Source: Megaustenia siamemsis (Eukaryota; Mollusca; Gastropoda; Stylommatophora; Ariophantidae). From it: DNA of 64,000 bases. Location: positions 63,630,199-63,694,198 of the forward strand of contig JAVIAB010000073.1 of the NCBI GenBank assembly GCA_032433765.1, written 5' to 3'. Numbering within the stretch: position 1 is the first letter of the stretch; every line of letters starts with the position of its first letter. A program made the translations under genes and the position numbers. Positions 30,356-40,571 of this stretch are shown here, piece after piece. The notes below the pieces were generated by a model, which was given only the letters and a program-made list of their open reading frames with translations, did no database searches and was not told where the DNA came from.

Positions 30356-31056
30356 ATGCCTGTAAACAAATTTAGAGAGAGTGGGTCGGTCAGTGTAAAA
30401 GAGTGCTCGACAGCCGGGTTTAGCGATATGGGGGATTTGTTGGCTTCGAAGAGCTTGGCGAATTGCAGACTTATGGACTTCGCCTGATTACAGATGGGCA
30501 CTATATTTGCTCGCCTATCACGCAATAGGATTGGGATGTCGAGCTGAAACTCCGTTTCTCCTATATTCTCTTAAAGCCTGGAGGGTTGTTATCACATGTG
30601 TCGAATGTGGGCAGGAAAGTCCTTGTGAGTTATAAACCATTTGGTAAGGGTGTGAGAGAGTTAGTTGTAATTGATGACCAGGGTCCGTGCTACATCATCG
30701 CTACTAAGCCAGACACCGATACGAATGTTGTTATTCGAGCTGTTGCTACCTTTGCTAAGGATCTTGAGCGCCTCATGACACCACCAGCAAACAGTACCAT
30801 ATAAGCAGAGTTTTCTCTCAAGGGGACGGCTGACAAGTGGGTTGAAGTGCTCCCTGGCCTATCACTAAAATGGGATGCCCCTATGCTGGTGGGTCTGATT
30901 GTGACCAATTCTGGTGGAAAAATTTTTGTGAGAGCGTCTAACTCTTCAGTTAAAACACGCACTGGAGATAAAGTAGGCTTACAGTACTTCTATATTGAGC
31001 CAAGAGTATCCTTTATCAGGTATAATAATGCTGTATGCACCGAGGCTGATTCCTGA
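30356..31056 (+). pseudogene. Second fibre-like gene sharing the MPVNKF start, broken
   Basis: The first six residues, MPVNKF, are identical to those of the gene at 29588, which points to paralogues sharing a capsid-anchoring N-terminus. A frameshift near 30440 moves the frame to YGLRLITDGHYICSPIT. The rest is beta-rich (LVSYKPFGKGVRELVVIDDQ, later WVEVLPGLSLKW and KVGLQYFYIEPRVSF) with stops near 30523 and at 30802. The periodic TKxYVD shaft of the first gene is absent. A head or adhesin domain is plausible; I do not recognise a specific fold. Confidence 0.5.
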
Positions 31057-31124
31057 TGCCTATTTGGAGACACTCACTGTAAATATAGAGAAACTATCTG
31101 CGCTAATACAGAAGACAACTTAAG

Positions 31125-31706
31125 ATGACGCTTTATCCTTCAGTTGATCAAAGCTTTCGATTGAAACGGATAGCAGAACTCAATTAATTTCTTGTCGCAG
31201 AGGCTGATGCGCACCGCAAGACCCAGAGGAAATACCAGCATGTGGTTAATATAACTCATGGGTTATCTACTGGGGTTGGGCTCGCCGGTCTAGGCTTGCA
31301 AGCCGTAGGCGTATCGCTGCTAGCGACCGGTTTCGGGGCAATCCCAGACCTTGTGCTGGCTGGTCTTGGGTCAGGGGCGTTTATGATTAATCTGGCCTGT
31401 GCTGCGGTAATTCGCAAATGTACGAAGAAGGCTATGAAACACTTGGAGATAACACGATGTGCTACAACCAAGCTCAATACTATCCACAAATGCATGTCAG
31501 AGGCTTTGTGAGACTGCAATATATCTGCCGAGGAGTGTGACAGAATCGTCGATGAAGTGGATCAATATAACCAAACAAAAGACGAAATTCGTTCTAAGAC
31601 GGCAAAGGAAGACTCTTCGAAAAATGAAAAAGAGCTTATGGAGCAGGGGTGCACAGAGGCTCGTGAAGAATTTGCAAAATACATTGCCGCCTTAGCGCCG
31701 AAATGA
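31125..31706 (+). pseudogene. Membrane protein with two hydrophobic helices, two nonsense codons
   Basis: The frame begins MTLYPSVDQSFRLKRIAELN, with TAA at 31185, continues through a charged stretch, and then has two long hydrophobic segments (HGLSTGVGLAGLGLQAVGV, and IPDLVLAGLGSGAFMINLAC) between about 31254 and 31410. After TGA 31509 the same frame stays coding-like (coiled-coil, Glu/Lys-rich) up to TGA 31704. I recall proteins of this layout (short N-terminal 'RL..I.' motif, two adjacent hydrophobic helices, C-terminal coiled coil) in Polinton-rich invertebrate genomes, but the function is unknown. The stop overlaps the following ATG. Confidence 0.5.
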
Positions 31707-31822
31707 TCTGCATATGTGGCTGCCCTGCTGGGCGGGTTGAGGAGTACAATGACATCCGAGAGGTTCCCACGGGGCCTCCTCTTTATAGTGAGGTCAACAT
31801 AGTAGATATGGGGGCGGTATAG
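31703..31822 (+). CDS. 39-residue ORF with a PPLY motif
   Basis: ATG 31703 overlaps the preceding stop (ATGA). The peptide is rich in cysteine at its start (MICICGCPAG) and contains REVPTGPPLYSEVNIV. PPxY is the binding motif for WW domains of NEDD4-type ubiquitin ligases and is used as a late motif by some viruses. Here it is only a short match in a short ORF. The gene's tight overlap with its neighbour favours real coding. Confidence 0.4.
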   Translation: MICICGCPAGRVEEYNDIREVPTGPPLYSEVNIVDMGAV

Positions 31823-31936
31823 TCACAATCTTCTCCATTACACACACCATCTACTTACCAACGAAGCTTATGTATAGCCATGTCTACTCTGTACTTCTAC
31901 AAGATTGGCTTTAATTTCTATCTCAAGCCGTAAAAT

Positions 31937-32137
31937 TTATGTTCTCAGATGATGTTTTTCCTCTTCGAGGGCTTGTAGCTGCGAGTATATTGCTTTAATC
32001 CGTTGTCTCTTCTTTCTACAGTTGGTGGATACAGTTCGCAGCTTATATTTTGTTCTTGCTGGTTCTAATTCTCGCTGCCTTGTGTCACTCTTCTCAGTCG
32101 CCAGTGACTGTAAGAACTGCTGCAGGCCACTATTCAT
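31937..32137 (-). CDS. Small coiled-coil-like protein (66 aa)
   Basis: This reverse-strand frame reads MNSGLQQFLQSLATEKSDTR, then a Lys/Arg/Glu-rich helix with KAIYSQLQALEEEKHHLRT at the end. Heptad-like spacing of Leu, Ile and Ala suggests a coiled coil. It is the first leftward gene on the right side of the element and is convergent with the fibre-membrane gene block. No family recognised; the shortness leaves some doubt. Confidence 0.4.
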   Translation of the reverse strand: MNSGLQQFLQSLATEKSDTRQRELEPARTKYKLRTVSTNCRKKRQRIKAIYSQLQALEEEKHHLRT

Positions 32138-32815
32138 CTCTATATAATTAATTATTGTGACAACTTTGTGAGCAGCATGACAAAAATTTTTGAAAAAAAA
32201 TTTGGGTCCTCGCTCACGGTTTCTTTATAAAGGAGATGTCATGCTCCGTCATTTGCTATTTTTATACAACTGATGTGACCGCCCTGCCGGGCAGTTGAGG
32301 GAAGCGCATGACTGTCATACTAACTTAAGTGTGTTAAATATAGAAAACTATTTCAGTATAATTTCTCTAGTATTGTTTCACGACGCTCAAGCACTTCACC
32401 TAATTATATATGTTATTTTGTTCCTGCCTAATGGTTGTGAGTAATTCATGCAGTACTCTTTTAAATTGGCTGTGAGCACCTCTTTCAATGGTGATACACG
32501 CCAGAGTCACATCTCTCTGCCCACACCCAACACAAAGCTGCACCAGTGACTGCGTCCCGATCCTGCACTTGTGGTAGGGCTTCGGCTCAACAGCCCCCCC
32601 CCCCCCCCCCCGTTGAAGTTGAGCCCGATGCTGCCTGCAGTGTTCAAACACACCTCTGATTGCAGAGAGTTGCCTCCCCTATCCACAGCCACCTACAATT
32701 ATTAAGGGCCCGTTTCGTCCTCTCTCTGAGAACCTCCAGATTTCTGAATAGGTTTGGCATTGAAAAGTCGTTTACGGTCTCTTATCCACATTCTCTTCGT
32801 CCACTCTGGCTCGAT
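32138..32815. other. Non-coding right flank of element genes with C20 tract
   Basis: I see no convincing gene here. A run of about 20 C lies near 32589-32610. Short frames crossing it (for example on the reverse strand at 32400-32692) consist largely of the homopolymer and low-complexity sequence. The stretch near 32200-32300 contains TTTATAAAGGAG and could hold promoter elements for the flanking genes; this is speculative. Confidence 0.4.
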
Positions 32816-33142
32816 TCAATATAACTCCTGTCTGTGTTCAGGAGGTATTGCATAAAAATAAGCTATATTATACAAAAGTGTCGATGGGTCATAATCATCT
32901 CCCCGCGCTTGATTATAGTCGTTTGTGGCGTAGATCATATCATCGAGCTCGTATATAACTCTCTCTTTACCTTTTACCCACACGACATCCTTGAGTTCGT
33001 CAATGAATATCGGTTTTATTTTCAGCCATGCTCTGGTGTAAGGTAGGAGCTCTAGGATTGCTTGCTTGTAAGTCTGTGGTGTTGTATTAACCACTTTTAA
33101 TGCTATAGTATCTAGTGTCGATGGGTTTACAACGGTAGGCAT
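32816..33142 (-). CDS. Hypothetical protein of the element (108 aa), leftward
   Basis: This intact reverse-strand frame starts MPTVVNPSTLDTIALKVVNT and contains LKIKPIFIDELKDVVWVKGK, then YELDDMIYATNDYNQ, ending HRQELY before a TGA or equivalent stop. It is acidic and Tyr-rich, with alternating strands and helices. It is the outermost gene at the right end, starting about 150 bp from the terminal repeats. No family recognised. Its intact frame in a decayed element may reflect chance, given the length. Confidence 0.45.
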   Translation of the reverse strand: MPTVVNPSTLDTIALKVVNTTPQTYKQAILELLPYTRAWLKIKPIFIDELKDVVWVKGKERVIYELDDMIYATNDYNQARGDDYDPSTLLYNIAYFYAIPPEHRQELY

Positions 33143-33289
33143 GTCGATATATTCTATGTTGCATATACATCTCTAATTGAAAATTTTTGCCATGCATGCA
33201 GTGTGGGTTGTGTGCGCCTGCATGCCTGTGCTTCCCTCACCGTACACCCGGTGCAGTCATGGGGTCTACAACCAAGCGCCTGAGCCCCG

Positions 33290-33668
33290 GTCTGCGGGGG
33301 AGTTTTTTTTTATTCACTTGCAACCCACCCGACCTGAAAGACAAATCAGCTGCTGGAACGGTGGCTGGAGGGGAGGGGGGGGGGGGTTCTCTTTCCATGG
33401 CTACCCACCCGACCTGAGAGACAAATCAGCTGGGCTGCTGAGGCAGGCGGAATGGTGGCTGGGGGGGGGGGGGGTTCTCTCTCCATGGGAGTGGGTTCAC
33501 ACCCAGTCCGATAGCAGCACAAATCAGCTGAGCTGCTGAGGCAGGCGGAACGGCGGCTGAGGGGGTTCTCTCTCCATGGCTACCCACTCGCAGGCAGAAC
33601 GGCTGCTGGAGGGCCACTCTCTCAACGGCGACCGCAGACACAGTAGTCTGATGGGGCAGCCTGCTGTT
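33290..33668. repeat. Right terminal inverted repeat with G-rich tandem units
   Basis: Read on the reverse strand, this end carries the same words as the left end (CTGCCCCAT near the tip, the GCGGTCGCCGTTGAGAGAGTGG block, CAGCTGATTTGTGCTGCTATCGGACTGGGT and GTAGCCATGGAGAGAGAA). The repeat units differ in number and order from the left end, and two long G tracts lie near 33375-33387 and 33460-33473. This end is shorter than the left one, which fits unequal expansion or contraction of the terminal tandem repeats. The inner boundary is approximate. Confidence 0.75.
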
Positions 33669-33950
33669 AAAGAGAAACAGAACATCAACATAATGATGGA
33701 CAGCAGATGACTAAACCAAGTGGAGGAGTTTAATATCTAGGAAGTCTAGAGATGAACGATAATTCATAATCAGCAGAAATAGACTCACTATGCACCAAAG
33801 CTTGTCATCAGATAGCTATCGCCACTATTGTCCAACAAAGAAATCACTCTAGAAGCAAAACCGGCACTGTACAATGCAATAATCAATGCTATGTTGTGCC
33901 TACAAAGCCAAACCTTGATCGTTGATGCAAGGGCAATACGAAAAATAACC
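33669..33950 (+). mobile_element. LINE family 3 fragment, right of the Polinton insertion
   Basis: KQNINIMMD-like, then LSPLLSNKEITLEAK and ALYNAIINAMLC, VDARAIRKITT coding traces match the family 3 protein at 46198-47016. With about 18352-18409 (ATCAACATGAACAAATCAGAGG) on the other side it makes one copy, split by the Polinton-like element. Stops show it was already or has since become inactive. Confidence 0.75.
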
Positions 33951-33953
33951 ACT

Positions 33954-36900
33954 ATCTATTGACCTTTTGAGCCGTAGCCGGCCCATAGGGCGTAAACCAA
34001 GATACTGCCTCTTTTATCTGAATTTTTGTTCTAGCAGTTTTCAATTAAAGATGTTTTATCAAATCTCGCAATTTGTCTCTGTTCTGTGCAAGCAGCTCTA
34101 TCTCATTGAGGGAGCCGATTCCTGCTGCTCTTGCCTCTCTCATCAATGTTCTTCTCAGTGTCTCTCTGGGTCTTCCTCTTTTCCTCTTACCTGTTGTTTT
34201 CCTACATGAGGGCTTGCTTTGCTATTCGGTTATTATCTCTTCTCATCACATGTCCAACATATGACCATCGTCTTTTCTTTATTACTGAAGATATTAGTGG
34301 TTGACAGACATACAACTGATATGTAATTTGTACTGGGAGCAAACAGCAATAATAAAATAGAAAAAGGAGAACTCTACACCCATTGATATAAAAAGAGGAG
34401 TAAGACAAGGATGCATCCTATCACCAAGCTTGTTCAATTTATACACTGAGCAAATCTTTAAAAACATCACTGAGATGCCAAGCCTAAACATTAATGGGAA
34501 GATAATCAATAACCTAAGATATGCTGATGATACTGTACTACTAGCGGAAAATCCTAAAGATCTACAACAATTGCTTAATGTGATAAACATGACAAGCAAG
34601 AAATATGGACTAGATATGAATATCAAAAAGACTAAAACTATGATCATAAACAAAGGAAATTCTCAAGACCTACAATTAAATATCAAAGTTGAAGGAATAC
34701 ATCTAGAGACAGTCCAGAGCTACAACTACCTGGGACATACTATAACGAGTGATGGAAAATGTACAACTGAAATAAATAAAAGAATAGGAATGGCAAAAAG
34801 TAATTTCAATGCCATGAAAAATATACTAACATCAAAACAAATAACAACAGGGCTAAAACTAAGAATAGCAAAATGTTACATCTTCTCAATATTCCTGTAT
34901 GTTGCAGAAACATGGACATTAGACCAGAAAATTGAGGCCTTTGAAATGTGGATTTAAAGAAGAATAGGTAGAATTGGATGGAAAGAAAAGAAAACAAACG
35001 AGGAAGTTTTAGGACGACTAAGGGTGAAAAAAGAACTACTAAACACAATAAGAGCAAGACAAATGACATTTTTTGGTCATGTTAAAAGACACAACAGTCT
35101 AATAAAAGTAATATTAGAGGGGAAAATACAAGGTAAAAGAGGCAGAGGCAGACCAAGACTAACATGGACGGGTAACATCAAAAGATGGACAAATCAGCCT
35201 ATGACAATCTGCACCATCAAAGCAAGAGACAGAGTGGAATGGCGCTCCATGGTAGCCAACCTTTGATGTGGAGAAGGCACCCAATGATGATGATGATGAT
35301 GATTAGTGGTTGATTGGCAATTTCTCTAATTCCTCGTTTGTTTTGAATTCGTTCCACGCTGTACCAAGTATTTTCCTTAGACATTTATTTTCGAATTCAT
35401 TCAGCTTTGTTTCTATGTCTCTTGTTGTTTTCCAGCTTTCACGTGCATACATAAGGGTTTATAGTACATTTTATTTAAATAGCCTAAGTTTTGTGTTTGT
35501 GCTGATGAGTTTTGATTTCCACAACTTTTCAAGGCTTCTGAAAGACATTGCTGCTTTAGCTATTCTGATTCTAATTTCTTTGCTTGTATCCCCTTCTCGA
35601 TCAATGTGACTTCCAAGATAGATAAAGTGATTGATCTCTTCCACTGGTTTGTTTTCCATGTATATTTTGTCATCTGTTGGAATTAAGCTTTTCATGACTT
35701 TAGTCTTTTCATGATTGATCTCAAGCCCAATTTTGCTGGCTATTGATGATATAGTTCATTTGTGTTTTCCTGCATTGTTTTTATCTGACTGCTGATGAGA
35801 ACTATGTCATCAGCAAAGTCGAGGTCCTCAAAATGGTCTCCGTGTATCCATTCGACGCCTTTATTACCAGTGCAGCATTTCTTCATTATGAAGTCCATAA
35901 CAACTGCAAATAACAAGGGCGATAAAATACATCCTTGTTTAACCCTAGTTTCTATTGGGAAACATTCACTCAGTCCTTCCTCTGTTTGAACTGCACATGT
36001 GTAACCATCATACATGTCTTTAATAATATTTCTGATTTTTATGGTAAGCCATATTGCTTCAGAATTTTCCACAAAGAATCTCAATGAATACTGTCAAATG
36101 CTTTTTTTGAAGTCGATGAAGTTAAGTACAAAAGGTTTTTGCTTTTCAATGTATTCTTCCAATATAAGTCATAAAGTAAAAATGTGGTCAAGGCAGCTTC
36201 TCCCTTTTCTAAACCTTTTCTTTACGCATTACTGTATCTATTGAATCCTTTATTCTATTTAGGATGCTTTTGCAGAATAACTTTGAGGCAACTGACAAAA
36301 GTGTCACACCTCTCCAGTTGTTACAATCTCTATGATTGCCCTTTTTTGAATCTTAACAATGATTCTTCTTTTCCATTTATGAGGCATCTTCTCTGTTTTT
36401 ACAAATGATGTTGAACATTTTCTGGAGATGTATTAAATTAGGGCTATCAATTGCCTTGAGTATCTCAGCTGTTAACTTATCATCTCCAGCAGCCTTGTTA
36501 TTGGCCATACGCTTTAAGGTGGTTTCTATTTCGCTCAAGGTGAAGCCATCTAAATTTACATCTAATTCTGCTGCTGGTGTTTCAGCTTCAAAATCTATTA
36601 AACTGTGGGGTAGTGGATGGTTTAGAATTTCTTTGAAGTGTTCTGCCCAATGGGCTTTTATGTCTGCGCTTGTTGTTAGCATTAATCCAGATTTGTCTAG
36701 AATTGGTGTTCCACTGGATGTATAGGTATTTGTCAGCATCTTTTGTACAGTATAGAGAGTTCTGCTGTCTCCTGTAATTGCAGCTGTCTCTGTTTTCTCT
36801 GCCAAATTGTCTATATAAGCTCATGTATCTCTTCTAGCTGAACATTTAACTTTGTTGTCTTTTTCTTTGTATGTTGCTTTTGCCAGGACCTTTCCAAGAT

Positions 36901-37722
36901 CTGTCTTTACATTAGTCATGGCTCTCTTCACTTCTCTTCTCTTCTTTCTCAGTTCTGTCTTTACATTAATCATGGCTCTCTTTGTTTCTCTTCTTTCTTT
37001 TATGTATTTCCATGTAGTGTCTGAAATCCAAGCTCGTTTTTCCATTTTCTTCAGTTCTGCACTTGCTTCTGCTGCTGTCATTAGTATTTTGCTCTGTGAG
37101 TCCCACATTTCATTGATATCTAAGTCTATTTCACTGAGTGCTGCATAACAATTACTTAGTTCTATGTTAAAATTTTTCTTGATGGCTTCATCTTTCAGTT
37201 TACAACTATCAATTTTTTGTGTAGTTGATCTCTTATGTTGGCTTTTAAATTTAAATCTTATTTTCCCAATGCACAGGTTGTGGTCACTATTAACATCAGC
37301 ACCTCTGTATGCTCTTACATTTATTAATGATGATCTGAATTGTTGTTTAATACATAGGTGGTCAATTTGATTTGAGGTTCTATCATCAGGAGATATCCAT
37401 GTTGTTTTGTGAATATTTTTGTGTGGAAATAATGTCCCACCTATAACTTAAATTTTCTATTAAACATAATTCTATTAATCTTTCTCCATTCTGACTTGTA
37501 GTATCACAGCCTTCTCTCCCCATTTCATGTTCCACTTTTGCATTGTCTTTTCCCACTTTGACGTTGAAGTCTCCCATTACAATTAAAAGATTGTGTTTTG
37601 GTATTTTGTTTATAGGTTGTTGTAGTTGGTTATAAAAATTGTCTTTAACTTCATCATCAGCTTCGTTTGTAGGTGCATAGCATTGAACAATTGAAAGTCT
37701 TCCATATTTTGTTTTGTAGCGT
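33954..37722 (-). mobile_element. LINE family 1, longest copy (APE endonuclease and RT), interrupted by family 2
   Basis: Read leftward: APE-type endonuclease with LLIVMGDFNVKVGKDN (37560-37610) and NGERLIELC; a linker (37108-36821); then 36377-36805 with IETTLKRMANNKAAGDDKLT, the conserved block before RT; RT with CFPIETRVKQGCILSPLLFA and EDLDFADDIVLISSQ (35740-36084); thumb (35471-35695); and the C-terminus ending at the CTATCTATTGACC tail at 33954. Insertion of a family 2 LINE at 34305-35301 splits the C-terminal part. Frames are broken in several places. Confidence 0.85.
34305..35301 (+). mobile_element. LINE family 2 inserted in family 1, with 12-bp target duplication
   Basis: A 5'-truncated insertion of 997 bp flanked by ATTAGTGGTTGA at 34293-34304 and 35302-35313. 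The main frame 34430-34957 holds NNLRYADDTVLLAENPKDLQ, the RT catalytic block, and YNYLGHTITSDGKCTTEINK; 35024-35266 continues with TFFGHVKRHNSLIKVILEG and the C-terminus VEWRSMVANL. The 3' end is (TGA)n. One stop (near 34955) and a small frame change separate the two parts, so the insertion is comparatively young. Confidence 0.9.
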
Positions 37723-37758
37723 TACTTTATACTTCAACTCTACATATGTACTCTATAC

Positions 37759-38225
37759 TTTATTTTTCCATGTATTAGTCTTAATTTCCATGTATTAAGC
37801 TTCAGTGTTAAAATCTGTCCTGCCATATAGCTCTGGGTAGCATGACATCGGACAAAAATAACATTTTCAAGTGACAGATCTTCACCATAAATTATATTAC
37901 TTGCATATAGTCAGAAAAGACAATAAATATGGACAGATAAGAGAACATGGAAGCAACAAATACGAATGTTGATTGATAATCTATCTATTGTCTTTTCGAA
38001 CCAAAGACAAAGGCCAGAACCACAACCTCAAAAACAGAAACATTACATGCCAAAATGGCACATATTGCAGAGATCACTGCCTCTAAAATTTATGGCACTG
38101 TTTCCATAACAATACTTTTTACAATGACAGCTTGTCAAGCCATTGATCACCCTCCTTAGTCGCCTCTTACTACATGCCTGGAAGGTCACAGTGTAACTAT
38201 TCTTTACTTCCCTCATAATGAGGCC
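37759..38225 (-). repeat. Right arm of the 0.45-kb inverted duplication
   Basis: Reverse-complement partner of 17859-18297. It has a short 8-bp insertion (TTATTTTT-like near 37856) and a repeated CATGTATTA near its left end that are absent from the other arm. The two arms bracket about 19.5 kb containing the Polinton-like element and a nested LINE pair. Just beyond this arm begins a leftward family 2 LINE. Confidence 0.8.
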
Positions 38226-38249
38226 AAAAATATGTAAATTCAATAAAGC

Positions 38250-39286
38250 TTAAGTTTCAAAGGCTTCAATATTCTGTTCTGTTTTCTGGTCTAATGTCCA
38301 TGTTTCTGCATCATGCAGGAATATTGAGAAGATGTAACATTTTGCTATTCTTAGTTTTACCCTTGGTGTTATTTGTTTTGATGTTAGTATATTTTTCATG
38401 GCACTAAAATTACTTTTTGTCATGCCTGTTCTTTTGTTTATTTCAGATGTACATTTTCCATCACTGGTTATAGTATGTCACAGGTAGTTGTAGCTCTGAA
38501 CTGTCTCCAGATGTATTCCTTCAACTTTGATATTTAATTGTAGGTCTTGAGAATTTTCTTTGTTTATGGTCTTTGTTTTAATCTTTTTGATATTCATATC
38601 TAGTCCATATATTTTGCTTGTCATATTTATTACATTAAGTAATTGTTCTAGATCTTTAGGATTTTCTGCTAGTAGTACAGTATCATCAGCATATCTTAAG
38701 TTATTGATTATCTTTCCATTAATGTTTAGGCCTGGTATTTCTATGATGTTTGTAAAGATTTGCTCAGTGTATAGATTGAACAAGCTTGGTGATAGGATGC
38801 ATCCTTGTCTTACTCCTCTTCTTATATCATTGGGTGTAGAGTTCTCCTTGTTATATTTTATTATTGCTGTTTGCTCCCAGTACAAATGACATATTAGTCA
38901 TATGTCTGTGTCGTCTAGATTTATATATTTTAGGCAGTCTATAAGTTGTTTGTGGTGTATTCTATCAAATGCTTTGGTGTAATCTATGAAGCAGGCATAT
39001 ATTGGTTTGTTTACTTCTATGTACTTTTCAATCAATGTCCTCATGATGAATATGGCTTCTTTTGTCCCACTGTTTATCCTAAATCCAAATTACTGCTCAT
39101 CTAATTCAGTATTAATTTTATTCTGAATCCTTCCCTGTATAACTTTTAGTAAAATTTTGGTTATCTGGCTCATTAGGCTTATTATTCTAAAATCACTGCA
39201 TTCAACTGCACCATTCTTTTTAAGCAATGCAATGAAAGTTGATGTTTTTAGTTCAATATCATTACTATCTGTACTTAAATCCAAAT
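38250..39286 (-). mobile_element. LINE family 2, leftward internal fragment
   Basis: Reverse frames 38478-38885 (GVRQGCILSPSLFNLYTEQI, NNLRYADDTVLLAENPKDLE) and 39090-39284 (TSTFIALLKKNGAVECSDFR, KVIQGRIQNKINTELDEQ) are RT fingers and palm. The right boundary at 39286 is the 5' truncation and the left end stops at 38250 without a (TGA)n tail, at the inverted-duplication arm. Stops are present between the parts. Confidence 0.85.
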
Positions 39287-40456
39287 AGGGATGTAGTTAG
39301 AATCATAAGATTACATTTTATTAGAAAAATAATAAATTTCAGAAACTTGATCGAAGAACTACAAACTGTCAACTTCCAAAATGATGTTGTGTCGGGCAGA
39401 ATTTTAGTATGCTTTCAGATTAAACTTTTATAAACTAAAGTTGAAAAATATTAATAAAAAGAAATATTGAAAAGTCTTCGTACAGATTGTAGTGATAGCT
39501 ATATATAGCAGACATTTGGGTGTTAAACCCAATTTAGCCACTGATGCAAAATTCAGGAAATACTTTATAGTCTTGTTAAAATATTATATGGACCTAAATC
39601 AGATGATAGCAGTAAGAATCGTGTTAAGACTATTACCATGAGAGTAGTTATTGAAATATGGAGTAGATTAATCTAGTATAGAGATTCTGCCGATTGGATA
39701 TGAGGCATTATAGTAACAACGAGACGAGAGCTGAGAATTTGTGATGTGGATAGCTTCTAGGAATATTAGAATTAGATTGTGAAGAAACTTGCTATTTTAG
39801 AGAATATATGGACATATGATTTCAAAGTGTGTTGTGTGACGTTTTTTACAAGTGATTGTGTTATTAAATATGTAAACTGAGACATCTCTCCTCTCGTAAT
39901 TTAGTACGTTAGCTGTGAAGTAAAACGTTGGAAAGGTAGACAGAGTTATAGTATATAGAAATATCTTCTATCGACATGTTATATCTCTCCATCAGAAATT
40001 ATTAATTCTATAGGTAACTTTATATTATTATTATACAGATAACATTACAAAGTTCTGTACAAGGGAAGAAGAAGAAGATATTGATAATATATAAGTTTGT
40101 AATGAAAATTGGTACATTATTTTTTTTAACAAAAATTCCCTATTAATGCTGGATAAATAAAATGTTTTTCACTCGTATTTTTTTGGAAAAACGATAATTT
40201 TTGCTAATATTGTAACTTTTAATTTATGAAATATCTGCAGTTTTGGAGAAATTAAATATATTGAGTATTATTTACAAAAGCCTTTACAGTGACAAGTATT
40301 TATTTGGATTATAAATGTGTATAAATTATTTGAGAACTTGTGTATGAGCACTTTTTAAATCTATATGACTTTTTAAATGTAAAAAAATGATTATTTCTGC
40401 AGTTCTAAAAAGGGTTTTACACCTAGAATGTAATCAGCACATTGCCTTCTCTGCAG
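39287..40456. other. Intron sequence without recognised features
   Basis: Very AT-rich, no coding or repeat motif that I can name. The last bases form the acceptor of the exon at 40457. Confidence 0.5.
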
Positions 40457-40571
40457 GAATATGAGAGACTTACTAAAAGGGAAAGTGTGACACTAGATGT
40501 TTGGTTATATCTAGCATGCTGTGAGTTCTTTCTGGGCATGTATCCTGAGGCAGATGAACATTGCTCAAAAT
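40457..40571 (+). CDS. ift56: IFT56/TTC26 exon (38 codons, TPR region)
   Basis: The exon follows a CTGCAG acceptor and ends before GTATGT at 40572. It continues the TPR array: EYERLTKRE, then VWLYLACCEFFLGMYPEAD. The tyrosine, cysteine and FFLGMY positions fit the IFT56 family. It is 115 nt, so the downstream intron is phase 1; the split codon is completed by the first two bases of the exon at 53850. No frame damage is seen. Confidence 0.9.

Larger units (their letters stand above)
18410..33668. mobile_element. Polinton/Maverick-like (adintovirus-like) integrated element, degraded
   Basis: The element begins AGCAGCAGGCTGCCCC and ends with the near-inverse GGGGCAGCCTGCTGTT. It is flanked by AAAGA at 18405-18409 and 33669-33673, a 5-bp target duplication (6 bp if one mismatch is allowed). 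On either side lie the two halves of one LINE family 3 copy (about 18352-18409 and 33669-33950), and rejoining the flanks at AAAGA restores that copy's spacing. Polintons are known for AG...CT ends, 5-6 bp duplications, integrase, protein-primed-type PolB and capsid genes. All of those classes are present here: PolB-helicase-HNH, integrase, PLA2-like protein, ATPase, penton-like and major-capsid-like proteins, pVI- and pX-like proteins, protease and fibre-like proteins. Most genes have stops or frameshifts, so this is an old non-functional copy in a host intron. Confidence 0.9.

Noticed and set aside
19037..31706. Alternative genetic code or programmed readthrough to explain in-frame stops in viral genes
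   Set aside because: All three stop codons occur, at unrelated positions, together with frameshifts and deletions. That pattern is decay, not reassignment.
32400..32692. Reverse-strand ORFs near the C20 tract
   Set aside because: The peptides contain a polyglycine translated from the homopolymer and no recognisable motif; likely chance.
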